From positions 372,001 to 436,000 of the forward strand of contig NC_037320.1 in assembly GCF_000143535.2 (NCBI RefSeq): DNA of 64,000 bases, given 5' to 3'. The notes under the pieces were generated by a model. The model ran no database searches, had not been told where the DNA came from, and saw only the letters and a program-made list of their open reading frames with translations. Shown in pieces: positions 23,436 to 35,455 of this stretch (position 1 is its first letter; every line of letters begins with the position of its first letter). The DNA comes from Botrytis cinerea B05.10 (Eukaryota; Ascomycota; Leotiomycetes; Helotiales; Sclerotiniaceae). The position numbers and the translations under genes were made by a program.

Positions 23436-24974
23436 TTTGGCAAGAAATGCCTGATTATGTTAACGAAAGTAGTTGTTTTGGTTACAAAATTCGAGTGGAA
23501 ACGACAGACTAGATAAGTTGGAAAGAGAAAAAGGATATAGACAGAACGATAAGAATGGACATGGGAATGCCAAATAGAAATAAGAAAATTGATAGCCTAA
23601 CCACTTGGACAGACCATCGTTGACATCGTGTATACTTTGTTTGGTGGAGCTGGTGGATATACGATAAATTCTTAAAGTTATGGAGTAACCATGCAATACG
23701 ATCATCCATAAATAGATAACCTATATGGCCCACAACAATCCAAACCCTTTCATGTCGCCCTCGATATTGGCTATGGAATTTGATTGAGATTCGAAGGACG
23801 ATTCTATCACATTATCAGTTACGGTTTGAAAACGTCTTCAGTGCTTCGTCGCTCTTGAAGTTGCGGAGTTGTAAAGTCGTGATTAATGAACGATGTGGGT
23901 TCGAAGTTTCAACGGTTCATCCGATCTCTCCGCTCGTATCGTTCAATCTCCTTAATTTCCGACAACCGCCAAGATTCGCGTCCTCTTCGGCTTGGACAAC
24001 CAATTTCGGAAAACTAAGCATAACAAGGTGCTCCCTGGGGGAAATCTCTAAGGAGAAGTGGATTCAAAATATACGAGGACAGCAAAGAAAACATGTGTTG
24101 TTGTGTGCATCAGTCCCGGGCTCGTTGCTGCTCCATTAAAACATGCCAAATATAGTTTTGATAGTGTACCTGCCATGGATTGTCAGTTACCGAACAGCAG
24201 TCGAATGACGATGAAAATCGACTTGGCTTCCGAGTCTCCAGGGTGCATGAAAAGCTTGTCAGGAATCTTCTGATAGGCCTAGACTTGGGCAGAGAATTTC
24301 TCACAGCCTCACTCACTATAGCATTTCCAATATACAAATTCCAAGAGGTGCGCGAGCTGGACATCTCTTTCCCGTACATATAACACTTGTGTGCGGACTC
24401 GAGGACTTTTGATGGAGCTTAGGTATCCAAGAAATCGCCCAAGTGAAGAACTGAGATTCTCGCATACGCTAGGATTTTCATCACATGAATATCACGTGAG
24501 ACTGCCAATTAATCATTCTCAACACGGAAACTTGCTGGTATTGAAATATCTCTGCAGGGTGGATTTAATCTTTCACTCACACACCCCAATCAGAACTGGC
24601 ATCTCAATTTTCACTAAGAGTTCGCGACCATTCCTGTCACCAAGGCTTTTGCCTCTGAACCAGACGTGTGTCAAGTAAGACGCTCTTATCATTTCGAGAT
24701 TGTGATTAAGATTTAGAAATGCACGGGCCAGTTATCAACTGAATTTCTTGAGCTGAAGTATACATACGTCTCTTTGTGCTACGGTGAAATGATATGTGTC
24801 GACGATAGATGTCTTGATTTATATAAGATATAAGATATATTCACGCCAACTATCACGCCTTCATTATTCGACACTGTCGTCATTACATCCTGGAGCTCTA
24901 AACTTTAACTCAAAAAGCTTCTCATTGATTGACAGACGGGCATATCACTAGCTCACCTCGATATCCCCAACAAA
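23436..24974. promoter_or_regulatory. Divergent promoter region of the cysteine-repeat gene and the DUF2306 gene
   Basis: About 1.5 kb between two outward-facing genes. A TATA-like stretch (TTTATATAAGATATAAG) lies near 24816-24834, about 145 bp before the plus-strand start. A 119-codon plus-strand frame at 23780-24139 shows no domain, so I do not call it. Confidence 0.4.
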
Positions 24975-26121
24975 ATGTCTCTCTCGAAACTCACTGGCTT
25001 CGCATATTCACAATCTCTCATCTGCTTTCTGCTTTTTACTCTCACATTCTCCATTTTCTCTTTTTCGCAACAGTCTATTGTCCTTGGAGGGAGATTACGT
25101 CCTAGGTTTCCACTCGAGTCCATAGACTTTAGAGATGAGTTAATGAAGTTGGGGAAGGAAGTTCATCTGTGGAGTGTATTACGTATGCCTGATTAACAAT
25201 ATCTCTTTCTTCCATGATGCAGATTGTATAATATCGCTACAAATATTGCGGATGCAACGCGAAGATCAAAGTGATCGCAGCTAACATTGAATTTAGCTGC
25301 CGGAACCCTTCTCCCGCTTCAATTTCTTCCAATAGTGAGGAGGAAGTATTTGAAGTTGCATAGATATCTGGGGCGACTCTTGTTCTTGATGCTGCTTGTT
25401 GGCAACACATGTTAATAATACCTTACCCTTCTTTCCTACTTCTGCTAATCACATAAGAAGGTGCTTTGGGGATAGCTCATCATGCCTTCGGAGGGACTCT
25501 CGAGACAAGAATCTGGGTATATACTCTTGGGGTCATGGTATTTTTTGCATTGCTTAAATCCTGGATTGCAATTAGACAGAAAAGAATTACAGAGCATCGG
25601 GTTTGGGCTATCAGGACTTGGGGATGGACAGGCTGTGTAAGTCATGGCATTTATTCCCCTCTCTCCGCGCTTGTTTGTGTTTATGACCTGAAATTTAACC
25701 GGGTTCATATCTTTATCACTCTTATTGTCAGGAACTAAAAGTACTTCAGATTCTCACTATGCGCTTGTTCATGTACTTCCTTACCCGATTTGTTCTTTCG
25801 CCACATACCCGCGACTTTTATACCGTCACTACATGTTCTACTCTCTATGAATTATACACCACACATTCGCATCCCCTTTCGCTCATCTCACAAAACTACC
25901 CTATATGTGAAAATACATTGCTGGGGCTATCAACACACGAAATACAAATTCCAGTTCAACTCGGATACTATCCGCCAGAACGTATTGCGATGACCATCAC
26001 TATGGTGTTTGGAACGTCGGGATGGCTAGCAATGGTACTGCATATGATTGGCGTCGAGTGGTGGTTGCACTGGAGTGCCAACGAGAGCAAGAAAGATACC
26101 ATGAAGGTGAAGAAATTATGA
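24975..26121 (+). CDS. DUF2306 multi-pass membrane protein
   Basis: Predicted integral membrane protein of the DUF2306 family; function unknown. Four exons: 24975-25182, 25297-25410, 25461-25636, 25732-26121; 295 aa. A first hydrophobic segment is near residues 12-32. Family signatures follow: LPAGTLLPLQFLPIVRRKY, then K-x-H-R-Y-L-G-R with the conserved His-Arg, a membrane helix (LLFLMLLVGN), a second (VYTLGVMVFFALLKSW), then EHRVWAIRTWGW and ELKVLQILTMRLF. The last helix is near residues 265-282, before a Lys-rich end. The paired His-Arg motifs resemble those of haem-binding membrane proteins, which is a hint only. A small internal exon (25222-25270) was considered but the frame works better without it. 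Confidence 0.85.
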
Positions 26122-26541
26122 AATGATGCCCAATGGAAGTTCAGTAGATTTGAAGTCTGATATGACCCTACTTTGACAAAACAACTTTCTTATAATTACC
26201 ACAAATAATCGCCTGTTTGTGTCTGTCTGCTGATAAGTCCTGCCTTCAAAGGGTTGCTCAGTCAATTGTAACCTATGGCTGAAATAAAACGAGGAAGCAA
26301 CGCTTTAATCGTAATGTTCTTTCTTTCCACAGTCAATAGGATATTACCATATCCAATTTTGTACATGAAAACCTCTTATCATGGATCACATCTCTTTCTC
26401 GACACCAATCTTAAGAAATCAACATAGATAAAACATTATTGCATTGTTCCAATTACAGCTACCAATTCATCCGTCAAGGACTAAAAATAGTAGCTCTACC
26501 AATCTCAAGACTATAGAATCAGACAAAGTGCTTGAATCAGA
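26122..26541. other. Spacer between two plus-strand genes
   Basis: Downstream region of the DUF2306 gene and upstream region of the next gene. I see no gene or clear control site. Confidence 0.55.
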
Positions 26542-27675
26542 ATGTAAGTCTTGATCACTTTAGCAGGGGAATATTTTCTGCTTAGCACACGACAGAGTCT
26601 GATTTGCTCACAACGTTCCCAGGCCTCATTTCACGTCCGACATTCTAGAGAAAATCCACTCTCAGGAAGGAGTCTCGAAAGCTGTGGTAGGACAGAAATC
26701 AGCTATCAAAAAGGTATGTGGACTCGCAACACTCTCAGTCAATATGCCAATACGCAGTTTCTAGAGAAAAAATAGCACGCACCTTGTTTTGGAGGATGAG
26801 CTGGATACTTCAATAAAATCCGCAAAGTTGAAAGTAGAAGAGAATGCGCAGAATGTAAGCGACCATTCCTTTATTTCGGAAAAGGACTTTCGACTGATTA
26901 TTCTGGTACAGAATGAAAACACATCGATCGACTCCCAGCCACCAAAAATTGGCCTAGAATTGAATGAATCAGAATTTGGGCGTGATGGTTTTTCGAGCAT
27001 AACACAGCAAGTCTCACCTGCCACAAGTCGCCACTCACCTGCAACACATTCTCGCTTTGAGGATCATGCAAACTTTATGGACTATCAGCTTAATGTCCCT
27101 CGCTTGCATAAAACGCAGTTCATTGATTTTGAATCAGAAATGGAGTGGCGTAACTCAGTGCTCGATAGTCACAATATGAGGTGGGGCGTAAATGAATTGA
27201 AAGTTGGACGAATCCCAGATGACCAGTTACAGGGTCAAGTTGGCATTACGTTTACGAAGAAATTTGAAACATTCAACCATTATGGCACTGTATTCTATTC
27301 GAACACATACGAAGAAGAAACGATGGCGGCATGTCTTACATTGATTGAATTGAGCCAACCTAATAAAGAGGAATATTTGAATGGGTCGACAGAAAATGAT
27401 CGAGATTTGATCTTGTCGACGGAACAAGAGTTGGATGCATGCTTTACATTAATGGGATTAAAAAGGGAGCGCTGCTTCTTTGCATCAAATGGGATCGCAG
27501 TCCCATATCGTAGAGAGAGGAAATTGCGGGGACTTCAACGTGGATTTTGTAAGTTTATCTTTAGACGGATTTGTGGAATATAGTGACTTATAATTCCTTA
27601 GTCAACCATACATGCGAACAGCATTCTAAGTGTAGTATGCAAGCAAAGGATACCGTCATATCTAACACTCGGTAA
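26542..27675 (+). CDS. Protein F: unknown function; start codon split by an intron
   Basis: Not recognised. The model has a start codon formed from AT (26542-26543) and G (26623) across a 79-bp intron with a perfect GTAAGT donor and TTCCCAG acceptor. Further exons are 26623-26713, 26765-27548 and 27602-27675; 316 aa. The N-terminus reads MPHFTSDILEKIHSQ and continues through GQKSAIKK into the long exon. The protein is hydrophilic, without membrane segment or signal peptide. Two related short motifs occur in the second half: AACLTLIELSQ and DACFTLMGLKRE. The C-terminal exon is Cys- and Lys-containing (CEQHSKCSMQ). If the first intron is retained, ribosomes meet ATG TAA, an immediate stop. An upstream non-coding exon must exist. 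No other in-frame ATG lies before residue 110, which supports this start. Confidence 0.6.
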
Positions 27676-29623
27676 ATGACAAATGGTCGAGATGTCCGGA
27701 AAGAGGGCGAGAGAAAGAAAGGAAATATGGTTTGAGAAAGCAGTGGATCAATATACGCATGACGAACTCGTTTGGAAAACTGGAGCATGAGCTCAAGGGA
27801 TTGAACGAAGATAAAACAAGCTTTTGGATGAATGGGAATTAGGAAGCTGAGCATGCGTATGACTCGCAGGATACTCAAAGTCCATTGATCATAGGCCAGA
27901 CAGGAGGTGTTCTGATGACCTACATCTTTGGAAGTCCTGACTTCATTGGAAACATTGGATGTTTTTTTTATTAGAGATAACACGTGCATAACAATTATGA
28001 TGTTTTTAAACGGCCCCTTGAATTTTACGGGATGTGATAATGATCGAATCTCTGAAAGAATGGATCGGCTTAACTTAAGATCCAATTGTGAATGCGGACA
28101 AGTCATAACGCCTTGGGGTTTTGCACGAGGAACACTCGACGATTGAAGAAATGAGTCTATGCTGCTACCCAAAATTCTCTGATAAACATCATATCCAACA
28201 CAAAGAAATTTATGTTAATTTTGATTCGCCAGTGAAGATGTAGTAATGGTTTATTCATAATATTCCTATATTGATGTACCCTCAAGCGCCCAAATGAAGT
28301 ATATGGCCGTTATTAACCAGTAGCTAAATGTAACCTAGAGACCGCGTATTCCATATTGACAAAGAAACCAAAATAGACCAGGGGGCCGTTGCTGTAACTC
28401 AAGGTGACACGCTGTCGAACGAAATCCCACTGCAAACAACTAGTAGAGTTTTCCACGCCATGTTACTCAACTATAGATCGGTGGCCTTTGACATCACCAA
28501 GATTGAGGACGGGTTTGAAAAGTCAGTTGAGAGTCTAGCTCGTGGAGGGTTGTGAGAAACACTTCGCCCTGCGCTCTTGTTCACCTGTTTTCCCTCAGTT
28601 GACCTGTTCGTCTCGATAGCTGTTACCATCTTTATCGTCTTCATCAACGTCATCATCAGGAAAGACAAATTCGGGATTGCAACTATCTTCTGCCATTAAC
28701 AGCGTCTTTGCTAAAAACTTGTATTCTTCGAGAAGCAACGGTCATGAGGAATCTGTGAGGTTGGGCGCTGGAGTTTGGAGATTCGTTGGTGGTGGTATTC
28801 TTGGGAATGGTTATTCTTTGATTGGGTGATGTGGTAGGGCTCATTGTAGTTTTTATTTTGACTCTTGTCATTGTAGTGTTGGTTTCTCCTGGGAACTTTG
28901 ATATTGTTTGCTTGGGGACCTAGATGGATGAGTTCCTTGCAGGATGGAGTTGGGTTGTAGAGCTTACTTTGGTATTCAGGGGTCGCTTAGAGAACCAATT
29001 AAAATCGGACTTATCTTAAAATTTTGTCTAGTTGGTTGCTAGCGAGTTGTTTCTAATAAACTTTCTTGTTCAAAAAGTAGCATATAAGCGGGGTATGATT
29101 TCGTTGATATGGTAGAAAGCATTCTTTCACGGGGAATAATAGTATATCAACGTCTGGAACTGTTTTTCACGCACCGATCATGTTAAAGATGTTGCTTTGG
29201 AACTATTCAATACACCCAGTAGTCGTTGGAAAGGATAGTGTAGCTAAAATCAGAATCATAAGTGAATTGATGGCATAATTCTTTTCACGAACCGAAACTA
29301 CTCGCAATGCTCTAAGCTAAACGCCATGCCAACCCCCGAAACAACTTGACAACATGACATTGAGCTCTACCCAAATTATTAAACATTTAAGAACAATCTC
29401 AGAGTATTTGTAGTAAAATTCACTGCGCGCATGGAAATAGCTAAGTTGCATTGAATCATCCCCTACGAGAACTATGAATCCGCTATCACACACCATATCA
29501 GCTTAACATCGATGATTACAAGCAAGGCTTTACCATATTTCTTTTAGGCTGGAAGTTACATTGATGATATAATTGAAAGCTATGTTGTAAATCGACCCGG
29601 ATCTATAAAACTTAGGTTTATAA
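27676..29623. other. Gene-free spacer with a possible decayed coding stretch
   Basis: Frames here are short. Around 28450-28880 the minus strand gives several overlapping frames with protein-like composition, including a very acidic 33-codon one starting with MAEDSCNPEF, but no splice arrangement joins them. This may be a decayed gene. I see nothing else. Confidence 0.4.
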
Positions 29624-30225
29624 TCATAATTTACACATTTTTTGACCTCCATATGGAGATACGAGAGCAGAAGACGGAGCCTCAGCAGCACGGAATTCAG
29701 TAATGATGGCTTTGCATAGAGCAATGGCATTATTAGACTAACAAAAAGAGCTCTACGAGTGAATTCTTGAATAGTAATACCTTCAGCCACACCTCAGCAG
29801 TAATGTTGTCCATCCCGTTCAACTTTGCAATCACGTAAAATAATTGGTTAGCTTTGATCCCTTCAATGATTATCCGTGGCGTGTAAATAAAGCTACAAAA
29901 TTTTGATGTGAACAATGGCTACTTACAATTGCTGGTCAATTTAAAGCACTTTTCATGATCGCTCAGATGCTTGATATCCTCGGGGTCGCAATTAATAGAC
30001 GGGAACTTGATGCTGAGCTTATGAAGGTCAGATTTCAGCTCGAAGTCTCTGAAAATAATAGTGTAGAAATTGTTTTGATACGCTTATTGCTGTTTTTGAT
30101 GTAAATATTCTTAGACATGGGTTTTTCACTCCGGCCTGGGAAGTCATCTTCTTTTTAAGTCCAGGATAAGAGATGCTGCTACTACCTGTGGCTTTTGTCT
30201 GCCTTTTTCCTTTATTCTTAGACAT
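29624..30225 (-). CDS. Protein G: small four-exon protein of unknown function
   Basis: Not recognised. Exons 30225-30186, 30082-29927, 29860-29781 and 29737-29624 give 129 aa in one frame. The N-terminus is basic (MSKNKGKRQTKAT), followed by NNFYTIIFRDFELKSDLHKL, a region with HLSDHEKC, then ANQLFYVIAKLNGMDNITAE and a helical stretch SNNAIALCKAIITEF, ending GGQKMCKL. It has no membrane segment or signal peptide. The last two exons are well supported by frame. The first intron (GTAGTA donor, AATAAG acceptor) is weaker and the start could differ. It is the first of eight co-oriented unknown genes running to 44 kb. Confidence 0.55.
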
Positions 30226-30939
30226 GATATTTATGAGTTGATGCTGTTCAGCGATTGACTTATTACTTATATTTCTGTAGATTTGCTGTGTTATTCAACT
30301 ATTTTGTGGAGTAAGATGGAAAGGAGCTAACAGAAAATAGCTATGTCATTCAGGGGAGCCAAAGAACAACCCAACCGTAGTAATATAAGAAATGTCTCTT
30401 ATTGGGTGCTAGAAAGAATGAAAAAAATTCTTTTGTTAAGATCAAAACAATCCAGAGAGCTTTTGGGATTCTCACTCCCTAAAATTCAAAAAGCAAAAAT
30501 CAAAAAGTACCATTGTAGTAGAATGGTTAAGCAGGAGTCTTTCATTGTATTATCACAGAGCTTCTCACCATGAATAACTCTAATCTCTATTTCAAAATCC
30601 ATCAAAGTCATGAAAATTGACAATTTGAATTTGACTACGAAGAAACATCTAATCTTAATCACCCATTCTGGTCACCTTGGCAAATGATAAATTGGATGGA
30701 TAGCCCAGGCTGACACATAGTTGACCCATCTTCAAATATAATGCATTTTGTTAAGCAGCTTGCAAAAGCGCAGACCAAAGTCGTAGTGGTTTAGGTTTAT
30801 TGTGCCAGTTTTGGCTCCGACGGAGTGAGATTGGCAGAAAACCCCATCTAGCAGACACGGTAGCCACTGAGAACGGTCATCTCCATGTCGATGACTTGAC
30901 CCACCAAGGCTTCTCCAAGACCTTACACCCAGAACCGTT
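30226..30939. other. Spacer upstream of protein G
   Basis: Holds the promoter of protein G and the 3' side of protein A. A 76-codon plus-strand frame at 30343-30573 has no conserved look. I see nothing else. Confidence 0.5.
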
Positions 30940-31521
30940 CTAAGCATCGCCCCATAATAGATCAATAAAGTTGATTTTCTTCACACTAGTGGCAGCAGGC
31001 GCTGCATTAGTCCCCGCGGTCAAAACAGTGTTTTCCTTTGTTTCAGACCTAGATTTCTCCTCTTTATATTCCTCATCACTCTTACGTAGTGCCTCCCGAA
31101 TTCCTCGCTGATATTGCGTATTTGCGTGAGCAAAAAATGCGGCATCTTCTGCGTTCTCGTATGGATCAAGAATCCCTCTATACCGCCTCCGAGCTGGCTT
31201 GTATCGTTTCTGGAGAGGCTGAGCTGGAGCGTAGCTTTTCACAGGAGCTGTTTCCTGGGGCTCAATTCCAGAAGACGGGCGATAAATCGTAGTTTCGCCG
31301 GTGTGAGTCCCATCTGTGTAATAGTCGTCGCACATATATGTGTCTTCACTCTCGATGACATAGCTCCAGTTCTCATCAGACATAATCACATCGTCTTCAG
31401 ACGAAGTTGTATCCTGTTCATCAAGAATATCTCGAGAACCTGACCCGTTTTTGTGCATTTTTTCTGAAGGTAAATATTTTTGATTGGAAATGCTTCTTGA
31501 ATCGTGTTTTGGCAACTCCAT
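30940..31521 (-). CDS. Protein A: acidic-to-basic hydrophilic protein of unknown function
   Basis: Not recognised. A single frame of 193 aa starting at an ATG. The first 80 residues are acidic and Asp/Ser-rich (DEQDTTSSEDDVIMSDENW) with Tyr-rich spots; the middle is Pro/Gln-rich and then basic (KRYKPARRRYRGI). A predicted helix follows, NTQYQRGIREALRKSDEEYK, which resembles segments in neighbouring proteins B, D and E. The C-terminus ends NFIDLLWGDA. It has no membrane segment or signal peptide and is probably largely disordered. The antisense frames are shadows. Confidence 0.6.
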   Translation of the reverse strand: MELPKHDSRSISNQKYLPSEKMHKNGSGSRDILDEQDTTSSEDDVIMSDENWSYVIESEDTYMCDDYYTDGTHTGETTIYRPSSGIEPQETAPVKSYAPAQPLQKRYKPARRRYRGILDPYENAEDAAFFAHANTQYQRGIREALRKSDEEYKEEKSRSETKENTVLTAGTNAAPAATSVKKINFIDLLWGDA

Positions 31522-32738
31522 TGAAGTGAAATAAGGAGCTTTGTAATGGATTGATGGTGAGTCGAAGCTGACTTATTGGGTATTGAAAGGTTCAGATCGA
31601 AGAGAAAGGAGGAATATTTGCGATATCTTTGTGAATGGGAAGCTTATTCTTTTCGCATAAGATGAAAAGAATCTTCCTGTGCTTTTGTAGCTGGAGAAGA
31701 CCTAGATGGTATCAAGAACTTTGATGAAGACCGTACAAATAGAATTTTTCTATTTCTGTTTTAAGTCTATTATTTTTGGAAACCCGCTTTGCCTTTTGTT
31801 GAGGTTTGAGTGAATATGGTAAATGAATTTTGTAACTCGAAAGTGACAACGCGCTCTCCATCTGTCGCGTCGAAGCCATCTCACTTTATCATACGATAGA
31901 CGTGAATTATTGCTTATATTCAATGACGATGACTTCGAAGATGCTCTAGAGACGTTTTCAGGTACACACATTTCTTTCGACATATTCACAACTTTTAGAA
32001 GTAGAATATTTATGAGTAGAGACAATCTATAATAGAGGCATTTCTACGCTGCTGATATCACCATTTCCTCAGACAGCTCTAATCGGTGTCATAAAACCTT
32101 GCGAGTAATATCTTAGAAGATAAGGTGAGTTGTAGTACTACAAGTTCAGAGGCTCGAACGCATAAGATTCACATTTTCTGAGTAAAAAATTTGATTGAAT
32201 TTTTAGTGTGGAATATCCACTGCATATGACTGGAGTTCTATAGGTGTACAGAAACGACCATCATTCTACTACGTCAGACCAACAACATTGGGTCTCACTT
32301 TACTGATCCCTTGAAGAAAAACACAAAAACCGATCTTCATACTGAAATTCTGTCAATATCATAGAATATAGTAAGATCCCTAGAATTCCGCCCCACCCTA
32401 CAGCACAATCCCATAAACAAAATCTACATACAAAAGAAACCCAAGCACACCAAAACTTTTATCTCTCACCAGCCTCAACAACCCAAAATGAAATCAGTGT
32501 CTTCTTTGATACAACATGCACGCATGCGTTCACAGATCAAAGTTTCGCCATCAAATGAAGTGAACATAATGCTCGGTAATATTGCGATTTCTCTGTTATT
32601 CAGTATGGCTGTGGCTGTGCTGTGGCTCCGAGGGGGATATGTCAATTCTCCCCACAAATATTTCTAGATGCTAATTCTCAAGTAAAGAAGATCTATCGTG
32701 ACAGACTTGTATTGTACCAATTTCTTCACAGTCTTTGA
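31522..32738. other. Spacer between proteins A and B
   Basis: Apart from the doubtful 77-codon frame at 31750-31983 I see no coding signal and no repeat of note. Confidence 0.5.
31750..31983 (-). CDS. Doubtful short frame, 77 aa
   Basis: An ATG-started minus-strand frame (MSKEMCVPENVSRASSKSSS) with a basic second half, lying between proteins A and B and in the same direction. No domain, and no partner exon was found. It could be a first exon of a longer gene, a decayed copy, or chance. Confidence 0.25.
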   Translation of the reverse strand: MSKEMCVPENVSRASSKSSSLNISNNSRLSYDKVRWLRRDRWRARCHFRVTKFIYHIHSNLNKRQSGFPKIIDLKQK

Positions 32739-33389
32739 TTACTTTGACGACTTCTTAGAGAAGAATCTTTGCTCCATGTCACTGAAAGCCTTGGAAGAGT
32801 TTCCGAAATTTCCTGAATCAATTTCTTTGGATTTCTTCTCAGTAGTCTTGTTGCTTGATATTCTAGATGATTTATTCTCAGAAGCTTTCTCCTTATGCTC
32901 GGTTTCTGCGAGGGAGAGCATTCTCCGGAATCGCTTATTTATGTCATATGACCCAGAGGACTGTAAGTTATTGTCCATACCAGTACTTTGATAAACGGCG
33001 TTGGGTAGTAGAGGTCCTAATAGTGCTTCTCCCGCCGATAGTCTGCCAAACAGATGGTCCCTTGGTGGCGATCGGCTTCGGTATGCACGCCCAAGATCTC
33101 TTGGGGGTGACCGGGAACGTGAGTTTCTTCTGTAATTTCTGCGGCTTGGTGTTGAGTTGTGCAGTTCACTATCCAATCTATCGTCAAAGTTGTATTGAGT
33201 TCTAAAGGATTTGCTTGTTTGAGGGGTTACTTCTGGTCGAAGAAATCGGCGTTGCCGTGGAGCTCTCGGTGGAGATAGCATGCGTGTATTCGGTGGAGTT
33301 GAGGGTGCGCCATTTTGCGACATACTGTTGTTTGGGGCGGTCTTGGGAGAAGACATAGGACTTGGAGTTGAGAGACTTTGTGATTCCAT
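32739..33389 (-). CDS. Protein B: Ser/Pro/Arg-rich disordered protein
   Basis: Not recognised. A single frame of 216 aa. The first 70 residues are Ser/Pro-rich with several S/T-P pairs (TPSPMSSPK, STPPNTRMLSPP), candidate proline-directed phosphorylation sites. Then comes an Arg/Ser stretch in which RSRSPPRD occurs twice, as in SR-type splicing factors, but without an RNA-recognition domain. After a short apolar piece (RLSAGEALLGPLLPNAV) the helix NKRFRRMLSLAETEHKEK resembles parts of proteins A, D and E. The last 50 residues are Lys/Ser-rich, with MEQRFF near the end. A nuclear location is plausible from composition only. Confidence 0.6.
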   Translation of the reverse strand: MESQSLSTPSPMSSPKTAPNNSMSQNGAPSTPPNTRMLSPPRAPRQRRFLRPEVTPQTSKSFRTQYNFDDRLDSELHNSTPSRRNYRRNSRSRSPPRDLGRAYRSRSPPRDHLFGRLSAGEALLGPLLPNAVYQSTGMDNNLQSSGSYDINKRFRRMLSLAETEHKEKASENKSSRISSNKTTEKKSKEIDSGNFGNSSKAFSDMEQRFFSKKSSK

Positions 33390-34912
33390 GATTGCTAAAT
33401 TTGTCTCCAGAAAGTCCCAATACTTTATTACTAATGTGGAGAAGTTCTCAACCTAGAAGCTCGATGTTGTTCAATTGATGAGAGTTTATCGGCGGAGAGA
33501 TTTACTGATGAAAGTCTTGTGATGAAAATGCATGGGAGAAGAGGAGCTTCTCGTCGTTTAATATCTATCTAACATCTACCAATACGGTCACGGTTATGTG
33601 CGCGAGTTTATGAACGAGATCGATGAGAATCAGAACACCGTATTGGGGACTCTGTTATCTCATATCTTGTTGATACTCTACTATTTATATATGTTACGGT
33701 TGTTGTCATAAGTAAATTATGTGCTTTGGGAACAGATGGGCAGATAACACAATACGGCTCAAGTCTTGTGGCGAAGAGCAATCTCTGTGACCTCCCTTAT
33801 TTTTATAACTTATACTTCACTTCTTCATGACGGAATTTCAGGAATTCTTTTGGAAAAAATCTTTAATGATGGTACAAATAGCTGGAAGCAGAAAGTTGAC
33901 TAACAAGCATCTCCTTGAAATTTTCAATCCTCAGTAATCAGATAACTGGCATTCAAGAGCGTCAAATGTCAATGATGAAAGAAAGTTACACATTTTACAA
34001 TCCAAACCACAATTCTTGCGGGTTGTTGTCTTACTGGCAAATCTGATCAGAGTCCCCAATTCGAGACTTTTTTTTGCCAAAAATTAAGCTGATCCTTATA
34101 ATTTTTTTACTGACTTTGTAGAAGTTGTTGCCAATTTTTGAATGCACTGTTTTCATTATTTAGGAACAGCGGGACTTCACTATAGTGTCTTTCTGACTTT
34201 CTAATCACAGCCTCAATTTCCGAGAATGTAGAAATAAGCGAGATTATTACTCGCATAGGTAGTTCAACGCATTTCCTTCATTACTACTATTCATTTGACA
34301 TACGAATGTTATTTTAAGCAAAATTATATATACACAAGATCTCTTAAATACCCGCCTTAAAAATAGTAATTCGCCTAATATTCTGATTCCCAACGAATTT
34401 CATTATACAGTGCATTTCAACTTTGTGAAGATTACAGAATTGGCACGATATAGGTCAGATATCAATAAGAGCAGGAATTTGATAATAAATTTCCTTTAGC
34501 TCACTATTAATTACATACAAATCATCTGAATGCAACATCAAATTGAGTTAAATGCCACCATTGTCACATGAACCAGGCACTTCACATAAATGACGTATGA
34601 ACCATAGTAATGTTGATCTGTATTGCAAAGTGCTATAGTTTAGATATCAACTCTGATCTTAGATTTTGGGAACTAGAAGGGAAAAAGACTATCAATAAGT
34701 GCTGTATAAAATTCGATACCCACAGATCGTTTGATCTTCCATATGTACCCATCATTGGAATTTTTCTGCAATCGTCACCATGACTAGAAATTCTTTTCCC
34801 ATTTCGTGCGACATACTTCCAGTATTTGAGTGTGAGCTTTGTCTCCTTACTAGTCTTCGCAACTAATCTTGCAACCAATTTTGCAAAATTGGCCAACAAT
34901 TGTGGCCGCATT
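33390..34912. other. Gene-free spacer between proteins B and C
   Basis: AT-rich and without convincing frames. The minus-strand frame at 34633-35013 is out of phase with the exons of protein C and is taken as a shadow plus its 3' region. Confidence 0.5.
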
Positions 34913-35455
34913 TTATGGAGAAGGGGAAAAGGTCGGTTGGACTTCAGACTCGGGAGGACGCAGCGGCTGGGATCCAGAACCAGATTTACCAAATTCTTCT
35001 TCTGAGATTGCATTCCTAAGGCCGTTGGTCTTTCTCATTTCGGTGTCTAAAAGATGGGTCTCTCATCAGTCTTTTTATTTCTCGCGCATTCGGATTTTTC
35101 AAGCTTCTTACTTACTCTGTTAAGAGAACGATTGCGACGAGAAGTGGCACGTATAGCCCAAAATCGTGCATTTGGATTCTCTGGTCCATAGATTAGGGCA
35201 CTTCTGTCTGCATCAATCGTGTTAGACTATACAATATTAAAGAAATCCTCTTTACTCTGAGTATAGCTTACAATGGGCAATATCCTTTTCTAGCTGATCT
35301 TTTGCTAGCTTTTCCTTGTCCACAGCGCCAGACTGAGTAGTCTGTGGCGATTTTTGGTCTGCATTAGACGCGTTTGAGCAGCTGTCTGTGTCGGTTTTTA
35401 CAGCCTGGGAAGCTTTCTGTTCCTCCTTAATATTGAAATCATTGGTGTCTGACAT
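34913..35455 (-). CDS. Protein C: small three-exon protein of unknown function
   Basis: Not recognised. Exons 35455-35272, 35207-35112 and 35046-34913 give 137 aa. The first exon is hydrophilic and Lys/Gln/Ser-rich (MSDTNDFNIKEEQK) and ends in a charged helix (KEKLAKDQLEKDIAHY). The second exon holds the only ordered-looking part, RSALIYGPENPNARFWAIRA followed by an Arg-rich run. The third is acidic and Pro/Ser-rich, ending QPTFSPSP. All introns are GT..AG and frame is kept. It has no membrane segment or signal peptide. Confidence 0.6.

Noticed and set aside
23780..24139. 119-codon plus-strand frame between two genes
   Set aside because: Lies in the divergent promoter region, has no domain and a patchy composition.
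25222..25270. Possible extra exon in the DUF2306 gene
   Set aside because: Skipping it gives the family-typical LPAGTLLPLQF directly, whereas including it adds a sequence with no family fit.
28471..28871. Overlapping minus-strand frames with protein-like composition (acidic MAEDSCNPEF frame and neighbours)
   Set aside because: No intron arrangement joins them in one frame and no domain is visible. Possibly a decayed gene, kept only as a note.
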